A stretch of 64,000 nt of DNA from Tritonibacter scottomollicae (GTDB lineage: Bacteria; Pseudomonadota; Alphaproteobacteria; Rhodobacterales; Rhodobacteraceae). Where the stretch lies: contig NZ_PVUF01000001.1 of NCBI RefSeq assembly GCF_003003215.1, forward strand, positions 1-64,000, given 5' to 3'. The notes below the pieces were generated by a model. It worked only from the letters and a program-made list of their open reading frames with translations. It made no database searches and was not told the DNA's origin. Every line of letters begins with the position of its first letter. Positions within the stretch are counted from its first letter, which is position 1. This document shows positions 1-8,804 of the stretch, piece by piece. The position numbers and the translations under genes were made by a program.

Positions 1-791
1 AGCACCTTCGCGGCGACCCCGACAAGCCCATTGTCACTGGATGCGTCTATAACGGCAAAAACAAACCGCCTTACGAGCTCCCGGAGCACAAGACACGCTC
101 GACTTTCAAGACGGGTACACACAAAGGAGAAGGTTACAATGTGCTGAGGTTTGAGGACGAAAAGGGGCGGGAAGAGATTCACCTTCACGCACAGCTCGAC
201 CACAGCTTAAAAGTTCTGAACCATCAGACGAAACGCGTGGATCGAACCAAGGTTGAAAGTATTGGCGCGGCTAGTCTGCGAGAGGTCAGGTTGGTTGATG
301 TCCACAATATCGGCATGGGCATGACAGTAAGTGTTGGCACCGGGTCGCACGGCGGATTCGTGCGAAAGCCGCTCACAGATAATCCTCAAGGATTCAGGGT
401 AGCGGCTTACAACTTCGAACAGTCTTTCCCGGAAATGACAGGTCGAGGAACATATTCGCTGACGGCTGCCTCTGCTATTGCGCCCACCGAAGGCACCACA
501 TTCTACAAGAGCGTGGGAACATCTGCGACGCTGACCTATGGCGTAAAGCTATCACAAACGGTGCAACAAACTGTCCGGGAAACGACGGGTAAGAACCACT
601 CTCAGGTCATAGGAGAGAAGTACCGCCTTGATGCACAAAAAGAAATTCCCCTGCGCTGCGGCGCGTCTGAGTTGATCATGAAAGCGGACGGCACACTCCT
701 GATCAACGGGAAGGATATGACTACAACGCTGACGGGGAATTTGACGAACAAGGCTGCCGGAAGCATAAAAATGAACGCTTCAAAGATTTAG
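1..791 (+). CDS. vgrG: VgrG-type T6SS spike protein, C-terminal part (5' end outside window)
   Basis: The frame is already open at base 3 and ends with TAG at 789-791, so this is the 3' end of a longer gene; the GTG at 141 is an internal codon, not the start. The visible part begins HLRGDPDKPIVTG and continues LRFEDEKGREEIHLHAQ, the signature of the segment where the gp5-like OB region of VgrG passes into its C-terminal stalk. VgrG forms the trimeric tip of the type VI secretion tube and carries effectors across the target membrane. The rest is polar and Gly/Thr-rich, as expected for a beta-helical spike, with no enzymatic extension that I recognise. Nine bases separate it from the next gene, so the two are probably cotranscribed. 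The region is visibly AT-richer than what follows. Confidence 0.85.
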   Translation, partial: HLRGDPDKPIVTGCVYNGKNKPPYELPEHKTRSTFKTGTHKGEGYNVLRFEDEKGREEIHLHAQLDHSLKVLNHQTKRVDRTKVESIGAASLREVRLVDVHNIGMGMTVSVGTGSHGGFVRKPLTDNPQGFRVAAYNFEQSFPEMTGRGTYSLTAASAIAPTEGTTFYKSVGTSATLTYGVKLSQTVQQTVRETTGKNHSQVIGEKYRLDAQKEIPLRCGASELIMKADGTLLINGKDMTTTLTGNLTNKAAGSIKMNASKI

Positions 792-799
792 CTGAACTG

Positions 800-1450
800 A
801 TGTTTTTCAAACGGAACCGAATAATTTTTGTCCTGCTGCTTCTTGCTCTAGGTGTAGCGGCTTTGTGGTCTTTGGCCGCTAGGTCAGCTGATACAAGGGA
901 AGAAAAGTTGAAAAGCCATGTAACGCTTTATATGGGCGAACCCTTACTCAGCAAAGGCGGCACTGTCATTGTCGGTTCTGTTCCCATACCAGAAGAAGAG
1001 TGGCGCGTGCTGGATGGCCTTAATCTGGCTGACGCGGATGATGGCAACGCAAAGCGCAGACAGCTTGGGCCGCAGGACCGGCTTTTCGGGGCCTACGTCT
1101 CTGGTCCGGTTTCCTATGTTGAGATGTATTATCCCGAGGGCGGCACCTTCGGCTTCAATCTGGTGCCCGGCCCCAAGATAGAAAACCCTGCACGCCTAAG
1201 CACAGAACGTATTTTGGTGGGAAGCGGCGGGTGGATGGACCGCAGCACAGGCGAGCGTCACGTGTGGCCGGATGTCTCGGTGATTCATGTCTTAGGCTCG
1301 ACGGCAGACAAGGGAAACAGCCGTCTGGCGCGGGTAATGCAGGCAAATATCCTAAATACAGGGCCTGACAAAAAGGGGTATGCGGGAGTTTTGGTATATT
1401 CGCCGAGTTTGGCACAGCTGAAAGAAGGTACATTTGGGGGCTATAAATGA
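800..1450 (+). CDS. Membrane-anchored protein of unknown function next to vgrG
   Basis: This 216-residue protein is not one I recognise. Residues about 8-28 form one hydrophobic segment (IIFVLLLLALGVAALWSL) after a short basic N-terminus, so it is a signal anchor or uncleaved signal and the remainder lies in the periplasm. No lipobox is seen. The body is soluble, with many Gly and Pro residues and no obvious catalytic motif. It starts 8 bases after vgrG and its TGA overlaps the ATG of the next frame (ATGA at 1447-1450), so it belongs to the vgrG operon. By position it could be an effector accessory or an immunity protein, but nothing in the sequence decides this. Confidence 0.6.
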   Translation: MFFKRNRIIFVLLLLALGVAALWSLAARSADTREEKLKSHVTLYMGEPLLSKGGTVIVGSVPIPEEEWRVLDGLNLADADDGNAKRRQLGPQDRLFGAYVSGPVSYVEMYYPEGGTFGFNLVPGPKIENPARLSTERILVGSGGWMDRSTGERHVWPDVSVIHVLGSTADKGNSRLARVMQANILNTGPDKKGYAGVLVYSPSLAQLKEGTFGGYK

Positions 1451-1740
1451 CAGCCATTAATATTATCACCCGGTCGTTCCACCCAGATGCCAACTTCGGC
1501 GTTGGCGGCCTTGGATTTGAAGGCGATGATCGCGACTTCTCATTTGACAAGAATGTGACGGCTCGAATTTACCATATTATGCCCATCATCAGGCCGCAGG
1601 CGCAAAGGGGGCGCCGAAACAGAGACTTGGCCGTTCAAGAGGTGCCGCGCTCGCCCGGTGAGTTGATCCGTGTCAGCCGCGCGCCAGGACCTGATCCATA
1701 TAGGTCATCATCTGCCCGACCTCCTGCTGCAGGTCGCTGA
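1447..1740 (+). pseudogene. Truncated T6SS-linked gene (effector-like N-terminus only)
   Basis: The frame starts ATG in a 4-base overlap with the gene before it, which is good evidence for a genuine start in the vgrG operon. The first 45 or so residues (beginning MTAINIITRSFHPDANFGVG, then FEGDDRDFSF and NVTARIYH) look like a natural protein N-terminus. After about base 1590 the translation becomes Arg/Pro-rich and runs antisense over the end of the LysR gene until TGA at 1738-1740. I infer that the original gene lost most of its 3' part and that a junction lies between about 1580 and 1672. VgrG operons commonly end with a cargo effector gene, so this may be a decayed effector; that is an inference from position. 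Confidence 0.5.
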
Positions 1741-2608
1741 TGAAGGCGCGGTTGACCATCGAAGGGGTGGCATAGCCGGGTGTCAGGATCGAAACCCCGG
1801 CTGATACCCTTGGCCGGAAACGGCGGATCACCAACTGGTCGGCCTCCGGAGTCTGCAAGATGTGGCTGTATGCGGTGATCATGTCGCAGATCATCCCGCA
1901 GGCTCCCGCCGCTACGAAGGTCAACCCCGGCAGAAACGTGCGCAGTTCGAACCGCTTGTTGAAGCGCACGCCCGCCTCGCGGAATACGGTCTCGGTGCGC
2001 AGGGCAGTGCCGTGATGGTCGAACAGCGCCGCCATCGGGCGGCCGTCCAGATCCGCTGGTGTGATCACCTCGGCGCTGCGCAAGGGATCATCCGCAGGCA
2101 GGATGCAGACGCATTCCAGCTCATAGTCCACCTGGTTGATCGAGGCCCTCGGCGCAGGCGTTTCGGCAAAGCCCATGTCGAACTGCTGCGAGGCGATCAG
2201 ATCCTCGATCACATCAGACGACCGCATGATGAGCGACACCTGCAGATCGTCCTTGCCAACTAGAAAACGGGTCAGCAGGCGCGGCAGGAACACGCTGGAG
2301 GCTGCCGGATGGCAGGCGATCTTCAGTTTGCCGGACTGGAGCGCGCTGACCCGTTCGAGCGTGCGTTCGGTGCGCTCGACCCGGCTCAGGATATCCTCGC
2401 ATTCCTCCAGAAAAAAATAGGCCTCCGGCGTCGGCGTCAGCTTGCCATGGGTGCGCACAAACAGCGCAAACCCCAACTGGTCTTCCAGCGTCTGCACCAT
2501 GGTGGAGACCGCCGGCTGGGTGCGCCCGACGGTGCGCGCCGCCTGGCTGATGGAACCGGAGCGCATGACCTCGCGAAACGTCGTCAACTGGCGCAGAGAG
2601 AGGGGCAT
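1673..2608 (-). CDS. LysR-family transcriptional regulator of the TRAP/dehydrogenase cluster
   Basis: This 311-residue protein has the classic LysR layout: a winged helix-turn-helix in residues about 1-60 (SLRQLTTFREVMRSGSISQA, then RTQPAVSTMVQTLEDQLG) and a two-lobed inducer-binding domain after about residue 90. The ATG at 2608 gives the usual family start MPLSLRQL; a TTG at 2623 in the same frame is less likely. It is divergent from the TRAP permease genes, with 110 bases between the starts holding an inverted repeat. LysR regulators normally control the divergent operon and bind a pathway metabolite, so this one probably senses the transported substrate. Its stop codon sits inside the truncated frame of the T6SS remnant. 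Confidence 0.88.
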   Translation of the reverse strand: MPLSLRQLTTFREVMRSGSISQAARTVGRTQPAVSTMVQTLEDQLGFALFVRTHGKLTPTPEAYFFLEECEDILSRVERTERTLERVSALQSGKLKIACHPAASSVFLPRLLTRFLVGKDDLQVSLIMRSSDVIEDLIASQQFDMGFAETPAPRASINQVDYELECVCILPADDPLRSAEVITPADLDGRPMAALFDHHGTALRTETVFREAGVRFNKRFELRTFLPGLTFVAAGACGMICDMITAYSHILQTPEADQLVIRRFRPRVSAGVSILTPGYATPSMVNRAFISDLQQEVGQMMTYMDQVLARG

Positions 2609-2620
2609 TTGGCATAAACT

Positions 2621-2652
2621 CAATTGATGGACCTAAAGATATTATCAAATTG
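2621..2652. promoter_or_regulatory. Imperfect inverted repeat, candidate LysR binding site
   Basis: CAATTGAT at 2621-2628 and ATCAAATTG at 2644-2652 form an inverted repeat with one extra base in the right arm and 15 bases between the arms. It lies just upstream of the LysR start and about 70 bases before the TRAP permease start, where LysR recognition sites usually sit. The stretch is also locally AT-rich, as expected of a promoter. The assignment to this LysR protein is inference. Confidence 0.4.
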
Positions 2653-2718
2653 ATTTTATGCACGCTGTCCAGTGTGATGTCCCGAAACCGCACAGACGGC
2701 GCAGCAACCGGGGGACAC

Positions 2719-3189
2719 ATGGACACATTTGCCAAATATCTGCTGACCGCATTGATCTGCCTCGTGGCACTGGGGCAATTCGTGCAGGTCATCACCCGCT
2801 ATGTGTTGCAGGTGCCGGTGATGGGGCTGGAAGAAACCATGCTTTATCCGACCCTGTGGCTCTATATCCTCGGCTCGGTGAACGCCTCGCGCGAGAACAC
2901 CCATATCCGCGCCAACGTGCTGGAGATCTTTGTCACCTCGCAGCGCGGCCACACCATTCTCGCCATTATCGGCGAGGTGATCAGCCTCATCGTAGGTCTG
3001 TGGCTGCTGTCCTGGGCCTGGGAGTACACCCGCTACGCCTGGCGGGTCTGGCGTGAGAGCCCAACCCTCTACATTCCGACCTTCTATTCCGACGTGGCCC
3101 TGCTGGCCGGTCTTGCACTGATGATGGTCTACACCGCCTGGCACCTCTGGGGCCACATTTGCAGCCTCAAGTCCGGAGACACCGCATGA
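2719..3189 (+). CDS. dctQ: TRAP transporter small permease (DctQ family)
   Basis: This 156-residue protein has four hydrophobic segments (roughly residues 8-28, 42-60, 82-102 and 125-145), the normal topology and length of the small membrane subunit of tripartite ATP-independent periplasmic transporters. The ATG at 2719 is preceded by GGGGGA and gives MDTFAKYLLTALICL; the frame is open further upstream from 2650, but that extension has no membrane-protein character. Its TGA overlaps the ATG of the large permease (ATGA at 3186-3189), so the two subunits are translationally coupled. With the next two genes it forms a complete TRAP system driven by a sodium or proton gradient. Confidence 0.9.
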   Translation: MDTFAKYLLTALICLVALGQFVQVITRYVLQVPVMGLEETMLYPTLWLYILGSVNASRENTHIRANVLEIFVTSQRGHTILAIIGEVISLIVGLWLLSWAWEYTRYAWRVWRESPTLYIPTFYSDVALLAGLALMMVYTAWHLWGHICSLKSGDTA

Positions 3190-4496
3190 TCGAGATCGCG
3201 CTACTGGCCATTGCCCTTCTGGTGATCACGCTGACCCTGGGGGTGCCGCTGCCCTATTGTTTCGGCGCGGCGCTGATGGTGATGTATCTGATCGGCGACG
3301 TCACCATGAAGGGCATGATGCTCTGGGGGTTCCAGCAGATGGGCAATCCGGTGCTACTCGCGATCCCGCTCTTCGTGCTGGCCGGAACGATCATGTCCGA
3401 AAGCGGCATTGCCGCCTCGCTGCTGCGTTTCGTCAATGCGTTCATCGGCCATGTGCGCGGCGGCCTCGGTGTGGTGGCGGCGGTGTCCTGCGCCGTCATC
3501 GGGGCAATCTCCGGCTCCGGCCTTACCGGGATTGCGGCGATCGGCCCACTGCTGATCCCGGAGATGGAGAAACGCGGCTACCCGCGGGCCTATGCCACCG
3601 CCCTGATTGCCAATTCCTCCATTCTCGGTCTGCTCATCCCGCCCTCGGTCACGATGATCGTCTACGGTTGGGTCACCGATACGTCGATCCTGGCCTGCTT
3701 CCTCGCCACGCTTGGTCCCGGCCTGCTGATCATGACCGCTTTCTCGATCATCAACCTGGTGATGTCGCGCAACTTCGATCTGGTGCTGGATGACAAGCCG
3801 AGCTTTACCGAACTCTCCGGCGAGGTCGCCCGGCGCGGGTTTCACGCCTTCCCGGCGCTGTTGATGCCGGTGATCATCCTTGGTGGCATCTACGGCGGCA
3901 TCATGACCCCGACAGAAGCCGCCGCCGTGGCCGTGATCTATGCGGTACCGGTGGGCTTTCTGATCTATAAAGGCCTGCGCTGGGACAATTTCTTCTCTGC
4001 CGGCAAGGAAGCTGCCACCGCTGTGGGCGCGATCATGATGATGATCCTGTTCTCGATGATCCTGAGTCAGATGTTTGTCTACGAAAGCATCCCGCAACAG
4101 CTGGTGCAGGGCATCTTTGCGATCACCGAAAACAAGGTGCTGCTTCTGATCCTCATCAACATCCTGCTGTTCCTGGTGGGCATGGTAGTGAATGACGTGA
4201 CCGCCATCATCCTGATCGCACCGCTGCTGTTGCCGCTGATGCAGGCGATCGGCATCAGCCCGGTGCAGTTCGCCGCCATCATGGGCGTCAACACCGCCAT
4301 GGGCGGGGTTACGCCGCCCTATGCCTCGATCCTCTATCTCGGGGCGCGCATCGGCAAGGTGAAGGTCACAAAGGTGATCCCCCCGGCGATGAAGCTGATC
4401 CTGTTCGGCTATGTTCCGGTGGTCTTCCTGACCTCGCTCTGGCCCGATCTGTCACTCTTTCTGCCGCGCCTGTTCGGCTACGACATCACCCCCTGA
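3186..4496 (+). CDS. dctM: TRAP transporter large permease (DctM family)
   Basis: The 436-residue product is hydrophobic throughout, with about 12 membrane segments, the family's usual size. The characteristic DctM stretches are visible: NPVLLAIPLFVLAG near the N-terminus, SGLTGIAAIGPLLIPEMEKR, SSILGLLIPPSVTMIVYG and NTAMGGVTPPYASILYLG. The ATG at 3186 overlaps the stop of the small permease; the same frame extends upstream to 3159 inside that gene but without a ribosome-binding site. It carries the substrate across the inner membrane after delivery by the periplasmic binding protein encoded next. Confidence 0.93.
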   Translation: MIEIALLAIALLVITLTLGVPLPYCFGAALMVMYLIGDVTMKGMMLWGFQQMGNPVLLAIPLFVLAGTIMSESGIAASLLRFVNAFIGHVRGGLGVVAAVSCAVIGAISGSGLTGIAAIGPLLIPEMEKRGYPRAYATALIANSSILGLLIPPSVTMIVYGWVTDTSILACFLATLGPGLLIMTAFSIINLVMSRNFDLVLDDKPSFTELSGEVARRGFHAFPALLMPVIILGGIYGGIMTPTEAAAVAVIYAVPVGFLIYKGLRWDNFFSAGKEAATAVGAIMMMILFSMILSQMFVYESIPQQLVQGIFAITENKVLLLILINILLFLVGMVVNDVTAIILIAPLLLPLMQAIGISPVQFAAIMGVNTAMGGVTPPYASILYLGARIGKVKVTKVIPPAMKLILFGYVPVVFLTSLWPDLSLFLPRLFGYDITP

Positions 4497-4549
4497 TCCG
4501 TCAAACCGCACGCAACCAGACATCTAGAAATCAACACGGAGGACACCCC

Positions 4550-5548
4550 ATGAAACATGCATTCCTGACCACCGCCGCGGCAGCGCTGATGGCGATCGGC
4601 ACCCACACGAGCGCCGAAACCCTCAAGATGAGCCATGTGCGCCCGCAGGACACCACCATCGACACCGAATTGCGCGCCTTTTCCGCTGCCGTTTCAGACG
4701 CCACCGGCGGTGATCTGAGCGTCAAGCTGTTCCCCGCCTCCGCCCTGGGGGACTACACCACCGTGCAGGAGCGCATCAGCGTCGGTGCCATCGACATGGC
4801 GACGCAGCCAGCTGCCACCGCCGCCGACCGCCGCATGCAGATCTCCTCCTTCCCCTATCTTGCGGGTAACTGGGAACAGGCACGCGCGGTCTATGGCCCC
4901 GGTGGGGCCGTGCGCGAGGTGATGGCGGAGCTTTACGCCGAGCAGGAGATTACCATGCTCGCCGCCTATCCGGTCTATTTTGGCGGCATTTCCCTCAACG
5001 TCGAAAACCCCGCCGCCGGCTCAGTCGATCCCAACGGCATCAAGGTGCGCGTGCCGGGCATCAAAAGCTTTCAGCTGACCGGCGAGGCGCTTGGCTACAT
5101 CCCCGCGCCGATCCCCTTCTCCGAGGCCTTCACCGCGGTGCAGACCGGGGTTGTGGACGGGGTCATCGGCTCCGGCGCCGAAGGCTATTACGCCTCCTTC
5201 CGCGATGTGACCAAGACCTACATCCCCGCCAATACCCATTTCGAGGTCTGGTACATGATCATCTCAAACGAGAGCCTCGCCGGCCTGTCGGATGAAGATC
5301 AGTCCGCGTTGATCAAGCAGGCTCAGGCCTTTGAGGCGACCCGCTGGGATGTGGCCGAGGCCGACCAGCAGCGCAGCGAACAGCGCCTCGTGGACGAGCT
5401 GGGTGCCACCGTGGTCAGCCTCAGCGACGCGGAGCTGGCGGCAATGGCGGCCAAGGTGCGTAGCGATGTTTGGCCGGCAGTGCTGGAGGATGTGGGCGCC
5501 GACTGGGGCCGCGCGATCCTCGACAAGGTGGCCGCGGCCGCCGAGTGA
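4550..5548 (+). CDS. dctP: TRAP transporter substrate-binding protein (DctP family)
   Basis: The 332-residue protein starts with a signal peptide (MKHAFLTTAAAALMAIGTHT, cleavage probably after TSA at about residue 22). Family features are LKMSHVRPQDT just after cleavage, FSEAFTAVQTGVVDGVIG near residue 190 and YYASFRDVTKTYI after it; the conserved DctP arginine that holds the substrate carboxylate is probably in GIKVRVPG. AGGAGG-like ACGGAGGACACC precedes the ATG. It captures the substrate in the periplasm and delivers it to the two permease subunits upstream. The ligand cannot be read from sequence; the oxidase genes downstream argue for an amino acid, imino acid or amine carrying a carboxylate. 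Confidence 0.92.
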   Translation: MKHAFLTTAAAALMAIGTHTSAETLKMSHVRPQDTTIDTELRAFSAAVSDATGGDLSVKLFPASALGDYTTVQERISVGAIDMATQPAATAADRRMQISSFPYLAGNWEQARAVYGPGGAVREVMAELYAEQEITMLAAYPVYFGGISLNVENPAAGSVDPNGIKVRVPGIKSFQLTGEALGYIPAPIPFSEAFTAVQTGVVDGVIGSGAEGYYASFRDVTKTYIPANTHFEVWYMIISNESLAGLSDEDQSALIKQAQAFEATRWDVAEADQQRSEQRLVDELGATVVSLSDAELAAMAAKVRSDVWPAVLEDVGADWGRAILDKVAAAAE

Positions 5549-5601
5549 TCTGCGCTGCCCGCGCCTGACCCGCAGCGGACAGGAGACGCAGAGCCACAGT
5601 T

Positions 5602-5628
5602 CGGGCGGGGAGAGAGCGTCCCCGCCCG
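5602..5628 (+). terminator. GC-rich stem-loop after the TRAP genes
   Basis: CGGGCGGGGA at 5602-5611 pairs perfectly with TCCCCGCCCG at 5619-5628 around a 7-base loop. No run of T follows, so it is more likely a transcript-stabilising or attenuating hairpin within the operon than a full terminator. Such hairpins often keep the binding-protein part of a transporter mRNA more abundant than its downstream part. Confidence 0.5.
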
Positions 5629-5664
5629 GCCTCCCCCTTTGACCCCAAGACCTGGAAAACGAGC

Positions 5665-6765
5665 ATGGACAGCGATTACGCGATCATCGGCGGCGGCATT
5701 GTCGGCCTTGCGGTGGCCTGGGGCCTGTTGCGGCGCGGGCTGACGGTCACGGTGCTGGACGGCGATGACGGTTCATTTCGGGCCAGTCGCGGCAATTTTG
5801 GTCTGGTCTGGGTTCAGTCGAAGGGGATGAAACAACCCCGCTACGCCCGCTGGTCGCAGAGTTCGGCGCGGCTTTGGGCCGAGTTTGCCGCCGAGCTGGA
5901 ACAGAACACCGGCGACGCGGTGCCGCTAGAGCAGAACGGCGGGTATGACCTGCATTTTTCCGAAGACACGCTGCAGGCGACTGTGGAGAAATACGAAATC
6001 CTGAAGGCGGAGCTGGATGGCGACTACCCCTATGATGTGCTTGGCCACAACGCCCTGCGCAAGGAAGAGCCGCATATCGGACCCAAGGTGGTCGGCGCGA
6101 TCCTGCATCACCAGGACGGCCACGCCAATCCGCTGAAGCTGCTGCTGGCCCTCGCTCGCGACGTGCGGCGCCGAGGCGGGCGGGTCCTGACCGGCAAGAC
6201 CGTGACCGAGGTGACCCAGCCGGATGGCTTTGAACTTGCCTGCGCCGATGGCACGCGTGTCCGCGCTGCCAAGGTCGTGCTGGCTGCGGGGCTTGGGGCC
6301 GCGCGCCTTGGGCCGCAGATGGGGTTCAAGGCACCGATCCGCCCGCAACGCGGGCAGGTGCTGATCACCGAGAAGCTGCCAAAGCTGATCAACCGCCCCT
6401 CCCTGATTGCCCGGCAGGTCGATGAGGGCGGCATCCAGATCGGCGCCACCAACGAGGAGGTCGGCCACGACGATGGCGTCACCCAGTCCGGCCTCTCCGG
6501 CCTTGCAGCCGAGGCGATCGCTGCATACCCGGCGCTGGCGCGGGCACAGTTGGTGCGCAGCTGGGGCGCGCTGCGGGTGCTGTCACCCGACGGGCTGCCG
6601 ATCTACCAGCGCAGTGCCGAAATGCCCGGCGCCAGCCTCGTCACCTGCCACAGTGGCATCACCCTTGCTGCCGCCCATGCGATGCTCCTGCCGGACTGGC
6701 TGGAGGGCACCGCGGCGGCTCCCGACCTGGAGGTGTTCAGTGAATCCCGTTTTGCCATTTCTTGA
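5665..6765 (+). CDS. FAD-dependent oxidoreductase, DAO family, catalytic subunit of a three-subunit dehydrogenase
   Basis: The 366-residue protein begins with a Rossmann dinucleotide-binding motif (IIGGGIVGLAVAWGL, residues 7-21) and has the D-amino-acid-oxidase fold layout, including GNFGLVWVQSKG near residue 45, a PIRPQRGQVLI segment and a C-terminal SWGALRVLSPDGLPI. It resembles the beta subunits of heterotrimeric D-hydroxyproline dehydrogenase and of opine oxidase (OoxB type), which oxidise the C-N bond of a secondary amine or imino acid. The following 2Fe-2S gene overlaps its end by 26 bases and the alpha-subunit gene follows, so the three products most likely form one complex that passes electrons to the respiratory chain. 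The exact substrate is unknown. Confidence 0.82.
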   Translation: MDSDYAIIGGGIVGLAVAWGLLRRGLTVTVLDGDDGSFRASRGNFGLVWVQSKGMKQPRYARWSQSSARLWAEFAAELEQNTGDAVPLEQNGGYDLHFSEDTLQATVEKYEILKAELDGDYPYDVLGHNALRKEEPHIGPKVVGAILHHQDGHANPLKLLLALARDVRRRGGRVLTGKTVTEVTQPDGFELACADGTRVRAAKVVLAAGLGAARLGPQMGFKAPIRPQRGQVLITEKLPKLINRPSLIARQVDEGGIQIGATNEEVGHDDGVTQSGLSGLAAEAIAAYPALARAQLVRSWGALRVLSPDGLPIYQRSAEMPGASLVTCHSGITLAAAHAMLLPDWLEGTAAAPDLEVFSESRFAIS

Positions 6766-7054
6766 GATCGAGGCCAGCAGCGCCCCTCGGGTGGAGGTCC
6801 GGTTCGACGGCGCCCCCTTGCTGTTGCCGCTGGGGGCAAACCTGGCCGCTGCACTGCTGGCCGCCGGAATTGAGCGCTTTCGTGACACGCCGGTGTCCGG
6901 CGCCCCTCGTGCGCCCTTTTGCATGATGGGCGCCTGTTTCGACTGTCTGGTGGAGATCGACGGCATGCAGCGACAGGCCTGTATGATCGAGGTTGCCGAA
7001 GGACTTCAGATTACCCGACCCGGTAGCCCGGAGGTCCGTCATGTCGCATCGTGA
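6740..7054 (+). CDS. Small (2Fe-2S)-binding subunit of the dehydrogenase
   Basis: This 104-residue protein starts at GTG 6740, inside the end of the catalytic-subunit gene; the open frame extends far upstream but only this start gives a family-like N-terminus. Four cysteines at residues 61, 66, 69 and 81 (CMMGACFDC and then QAC) have the spacing of a plant-type [2Fe-2S] site in the small subunits of D-hydroxyproline dehydrogenase and opine oxidase complexes. VEVRFDGAPLLLPLGANLA is the usual N-terminal ubiquitin-like strand region. It links the FAD sites of the two larger subunits. Its stop overlaps the start of the alpha-subunit gene by 14 bases, which indicates tight translational coupling. 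Confidence 0.85.
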   Translation: MNPVLPFLEIEASSAPRVEVRFDGAPLLLPLGANLAAALLAAGIERFRDTPVSGAPRAPFCMMGACFDCLVEIDGMQRQACMIEVAEGLQITRPGSPEVRHVAS

Positions 7055-8435
7055 TCTTGTCATCGTCGGGGCCGGTCCCGCCGGCATGGCCGCCGCTACC
7101 GAGGCCGCCAACGCGGGCCTCAGCGTGACATTGCTGGATGAGCAGCCCCGCGCCGGGGGGCAGATCTACCGCGATGTGGATCATGTGCCGGATCACCGGG
7201 CCGCGCTGCTTGGGCCCGACTATACAGCCGGTCGCGGCCTCACTGTCGCGCTTCGGCGCAGCCCGGTCGAACATGTAACCGGAGCAGTGGTCTGGTCGAT
7301 CGAGCCGGGATTTTGCCTGTCCTACTCGCGGGACGGGCGCGGTGCGCAGCTGACGGCCGACCGGGTGCTTCTGGCCACCGGCGCGCTGGAACGACCCATG
7401 CCGCTGCCGGGCTGGACCCTGCCCGGAGTGATGACGGCCGGGGCGGGGCAAATCCTGTTGAAGCAATCCGGCGTGCTGGCCCGTTCCGCGGTGCTGGTAG
7501 GGGCGGGGCCACTGTTGTACCTGATCGCGGTTCAGATGCTGCGCGCCGGCCAGCCACCCCTCGCGCTTGTCGAGACCCAGACCGGCCGCAACCGCCGTGC
7601 CGCCCTGCGCCATCTGGGCGGCGCCCTGCGCGGCTGGCCCTACATGGCCAAGGGGCTGCGGATGTTGGCGGAGCTGAAACGCGGAGGCGTGCCACGCTAC
7701 ACCGGCGCTCAGGACATCCGGATCGAAGGCGACACCCGCGCCGAGGTGCTGTGTTTCAGCCATCGTGGCCGGACCCGGCGTCTGGCGTGCGAGACCGTAT
7801 TCCTGCATCACGGAGTGGTACCAAATACGCAGGCTGCGCGCGCACTTGGGGTCGCCCATCACTGGAGTACGCAGCAGCAATGTTTCGTCCCGACGCTGGA
7901 TTGTTGGGGGCGCAGCGATGTGCCCGGAGTCTTTGTCGCCGGGGACGGCGCGGGCATCGGCGGGGCCAAGGCCGCCGCCCTGTCGGGCCGTCTTGCCGCG
8001 CTGGCCATCGCCTGCGACGCGGCGCGCCTTACGCCGGATGAGCGGGACCGGCGGGCCAGACCGCTCAGATCTGCGCGCGCCCGCGAACAGGCCCCGCGCC
8101 CCTTTCTGGATACCGCCTATCCGCCCTGCGCGCAGGCACTGTCGCCCCGGGATGAGACGTTGGTCTGCCGGTGCGAAGAGGTGACCGCCGGTACGGTCCG
8201 CGACCATGCGCGCGCCGGATGCCTCGGCCCCAATCAGACCAAGGCCTTTGGTCGCGTCGGCATGGGGCCATGCCAAGGGCGCTATTGCGGATTGACAGTC
8301 ACCGCCCTTCTGGCCGAGGCAACTGGGCAGACGCCGGACCAGACCGGCTACTATCGCATTCGCCCGCCACTGAAGCCCGTGACCCTGGGTGAGTTGGCAT
8401 CACTGAAGACCCCACCCGCCACCGGGAAAAACTGA
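7041..8435 (+). CDS. FAD/NAD(P)-binding oxidoreductase, alpha subunit with BFD-type 2Fe-2S domain
   Basis: The 464-residue protein opens [20 protein letters not shown], a GxGxxG dinucleotide site, and has a second one near residue 150 ([12 protein letters not shown]) and a [13 protein letters not shown] flavin segment. The C-terminal 90 residues are a bacterioferritin-associated-ferredoxin-like domain with cysteines at 376, 378, 411 and 416 (CRCEEVTAG and GPCQGRYCG). This domain order is that of OoxA/HcnB-type alpha subunits of opine oxidase, hydrogen cyanide synthase and D-hydroxyproline dehydrogenase. The ATG at 7041 is chosen over 6993 because the extra residues precede the conserved N-terminus. 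It is the electron-transfer partner of the two preceding products. Confidence 0.86.
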   Translation: MSHRDLVIVGAGPAGMAAATEAANAGLSVTLLDEQPRAGGQIYRDVDHVPDHRAALLGPDYTAGRGLTVALRRSPVEHVTGAVVWSIEPGFCLSYSRDGRGAQLTADRVLLATGALERPMPLPGWTLPGVMTAGAGQILLKQSGVLARSAVLVGAGPLLYLIAVQMLRAGQPPLALVETQTGRNRRAALRHLGGALRGWPYMAKGLRMLAELKRGGVPRYTGAQDIRIEGDTRAEVLCFSHRGRTRRLACETVFLHHGVVPNTQAARALGVAHHWSTQQQCFVPTLDCWGRSDVPGVFVAGDGAGIGGAKAAALSGRLAALAIACDAARLTPDERDRRARPLRSARAREQAPRPFLDTAYPPCAQALSPRDETLVCRCEEVTAGTVRDHARAGCLGPNQTKAFGRVGMGPCQGRYCGLTVTALLAEATGQTPDQTGYYRIRPPLKPVTLGELASLKTPPATGKN

Positions 8436-8445
8436 GGACAGACCA

Positions 8446-8784
8446 ATGATCGAACGTATCGAAACCGGCCAGCGCATGAGCAAGATCGTCAAGCACAATG
8501 GTGTTGCCTATCTCTGCGGACAGGTGGGCGATGGTGCTACCGTCGCGGAACAGACTCGCGAGTGCCTGTCGCGGGTCGAGGCACTGCTGAAGACCGCGGG
8601 CTCCTCACCCGAACAGATCTTGCAGGCTATCATCTGGGTCGCCGACATGGCGGATTTTGCGGAGATGAACGCAGTCTGGGATGCTTGGGTGCCAGAGGGT
8701 CACGCCCCCGCCCGCGCCTGCGGCGAAGCAAAACTGGCCCGTCCGGAGCTGAAGGTGGAGATCCTCGTCACCGCCGCCTGTTGA
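8446..8784 (+). CDS. RidA family protein (enamine/imine deaminase)
   Basis: The 112-residue length and the motifs [10 protein letters not shown] and [12 protein letters not shown] identify the YjgF/YER057c/UK114 (RidA) family. Arg90 and Glu105 stand at the positions of the catalytic arginine and the glutamate that positions water, so deaminase activity is plausible. RidA proteins hydrolyse reactive 2-imino acids or enamines to keto acids and ammonium. Placed 10 bases behind a dehydrogenase that should generate an imine, it most likely finishes that reaction. It is the last gene of the cluster, followed by a hairpin at 8805-8828. Confidence 0.88.
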   Translation: MIERIETGQRMSKIVKHNGVAYLCGQVGDGATVAEQTRECLSRVEALLKTAGSSPEQILQAIIWVADMADFAEMNAVWDAWVPEGHAPARACGEAKLARPELKVEILVTAAC

Positions 8785-8804
8785 GCCCCGGTTGAACTCG
8801 CTGT

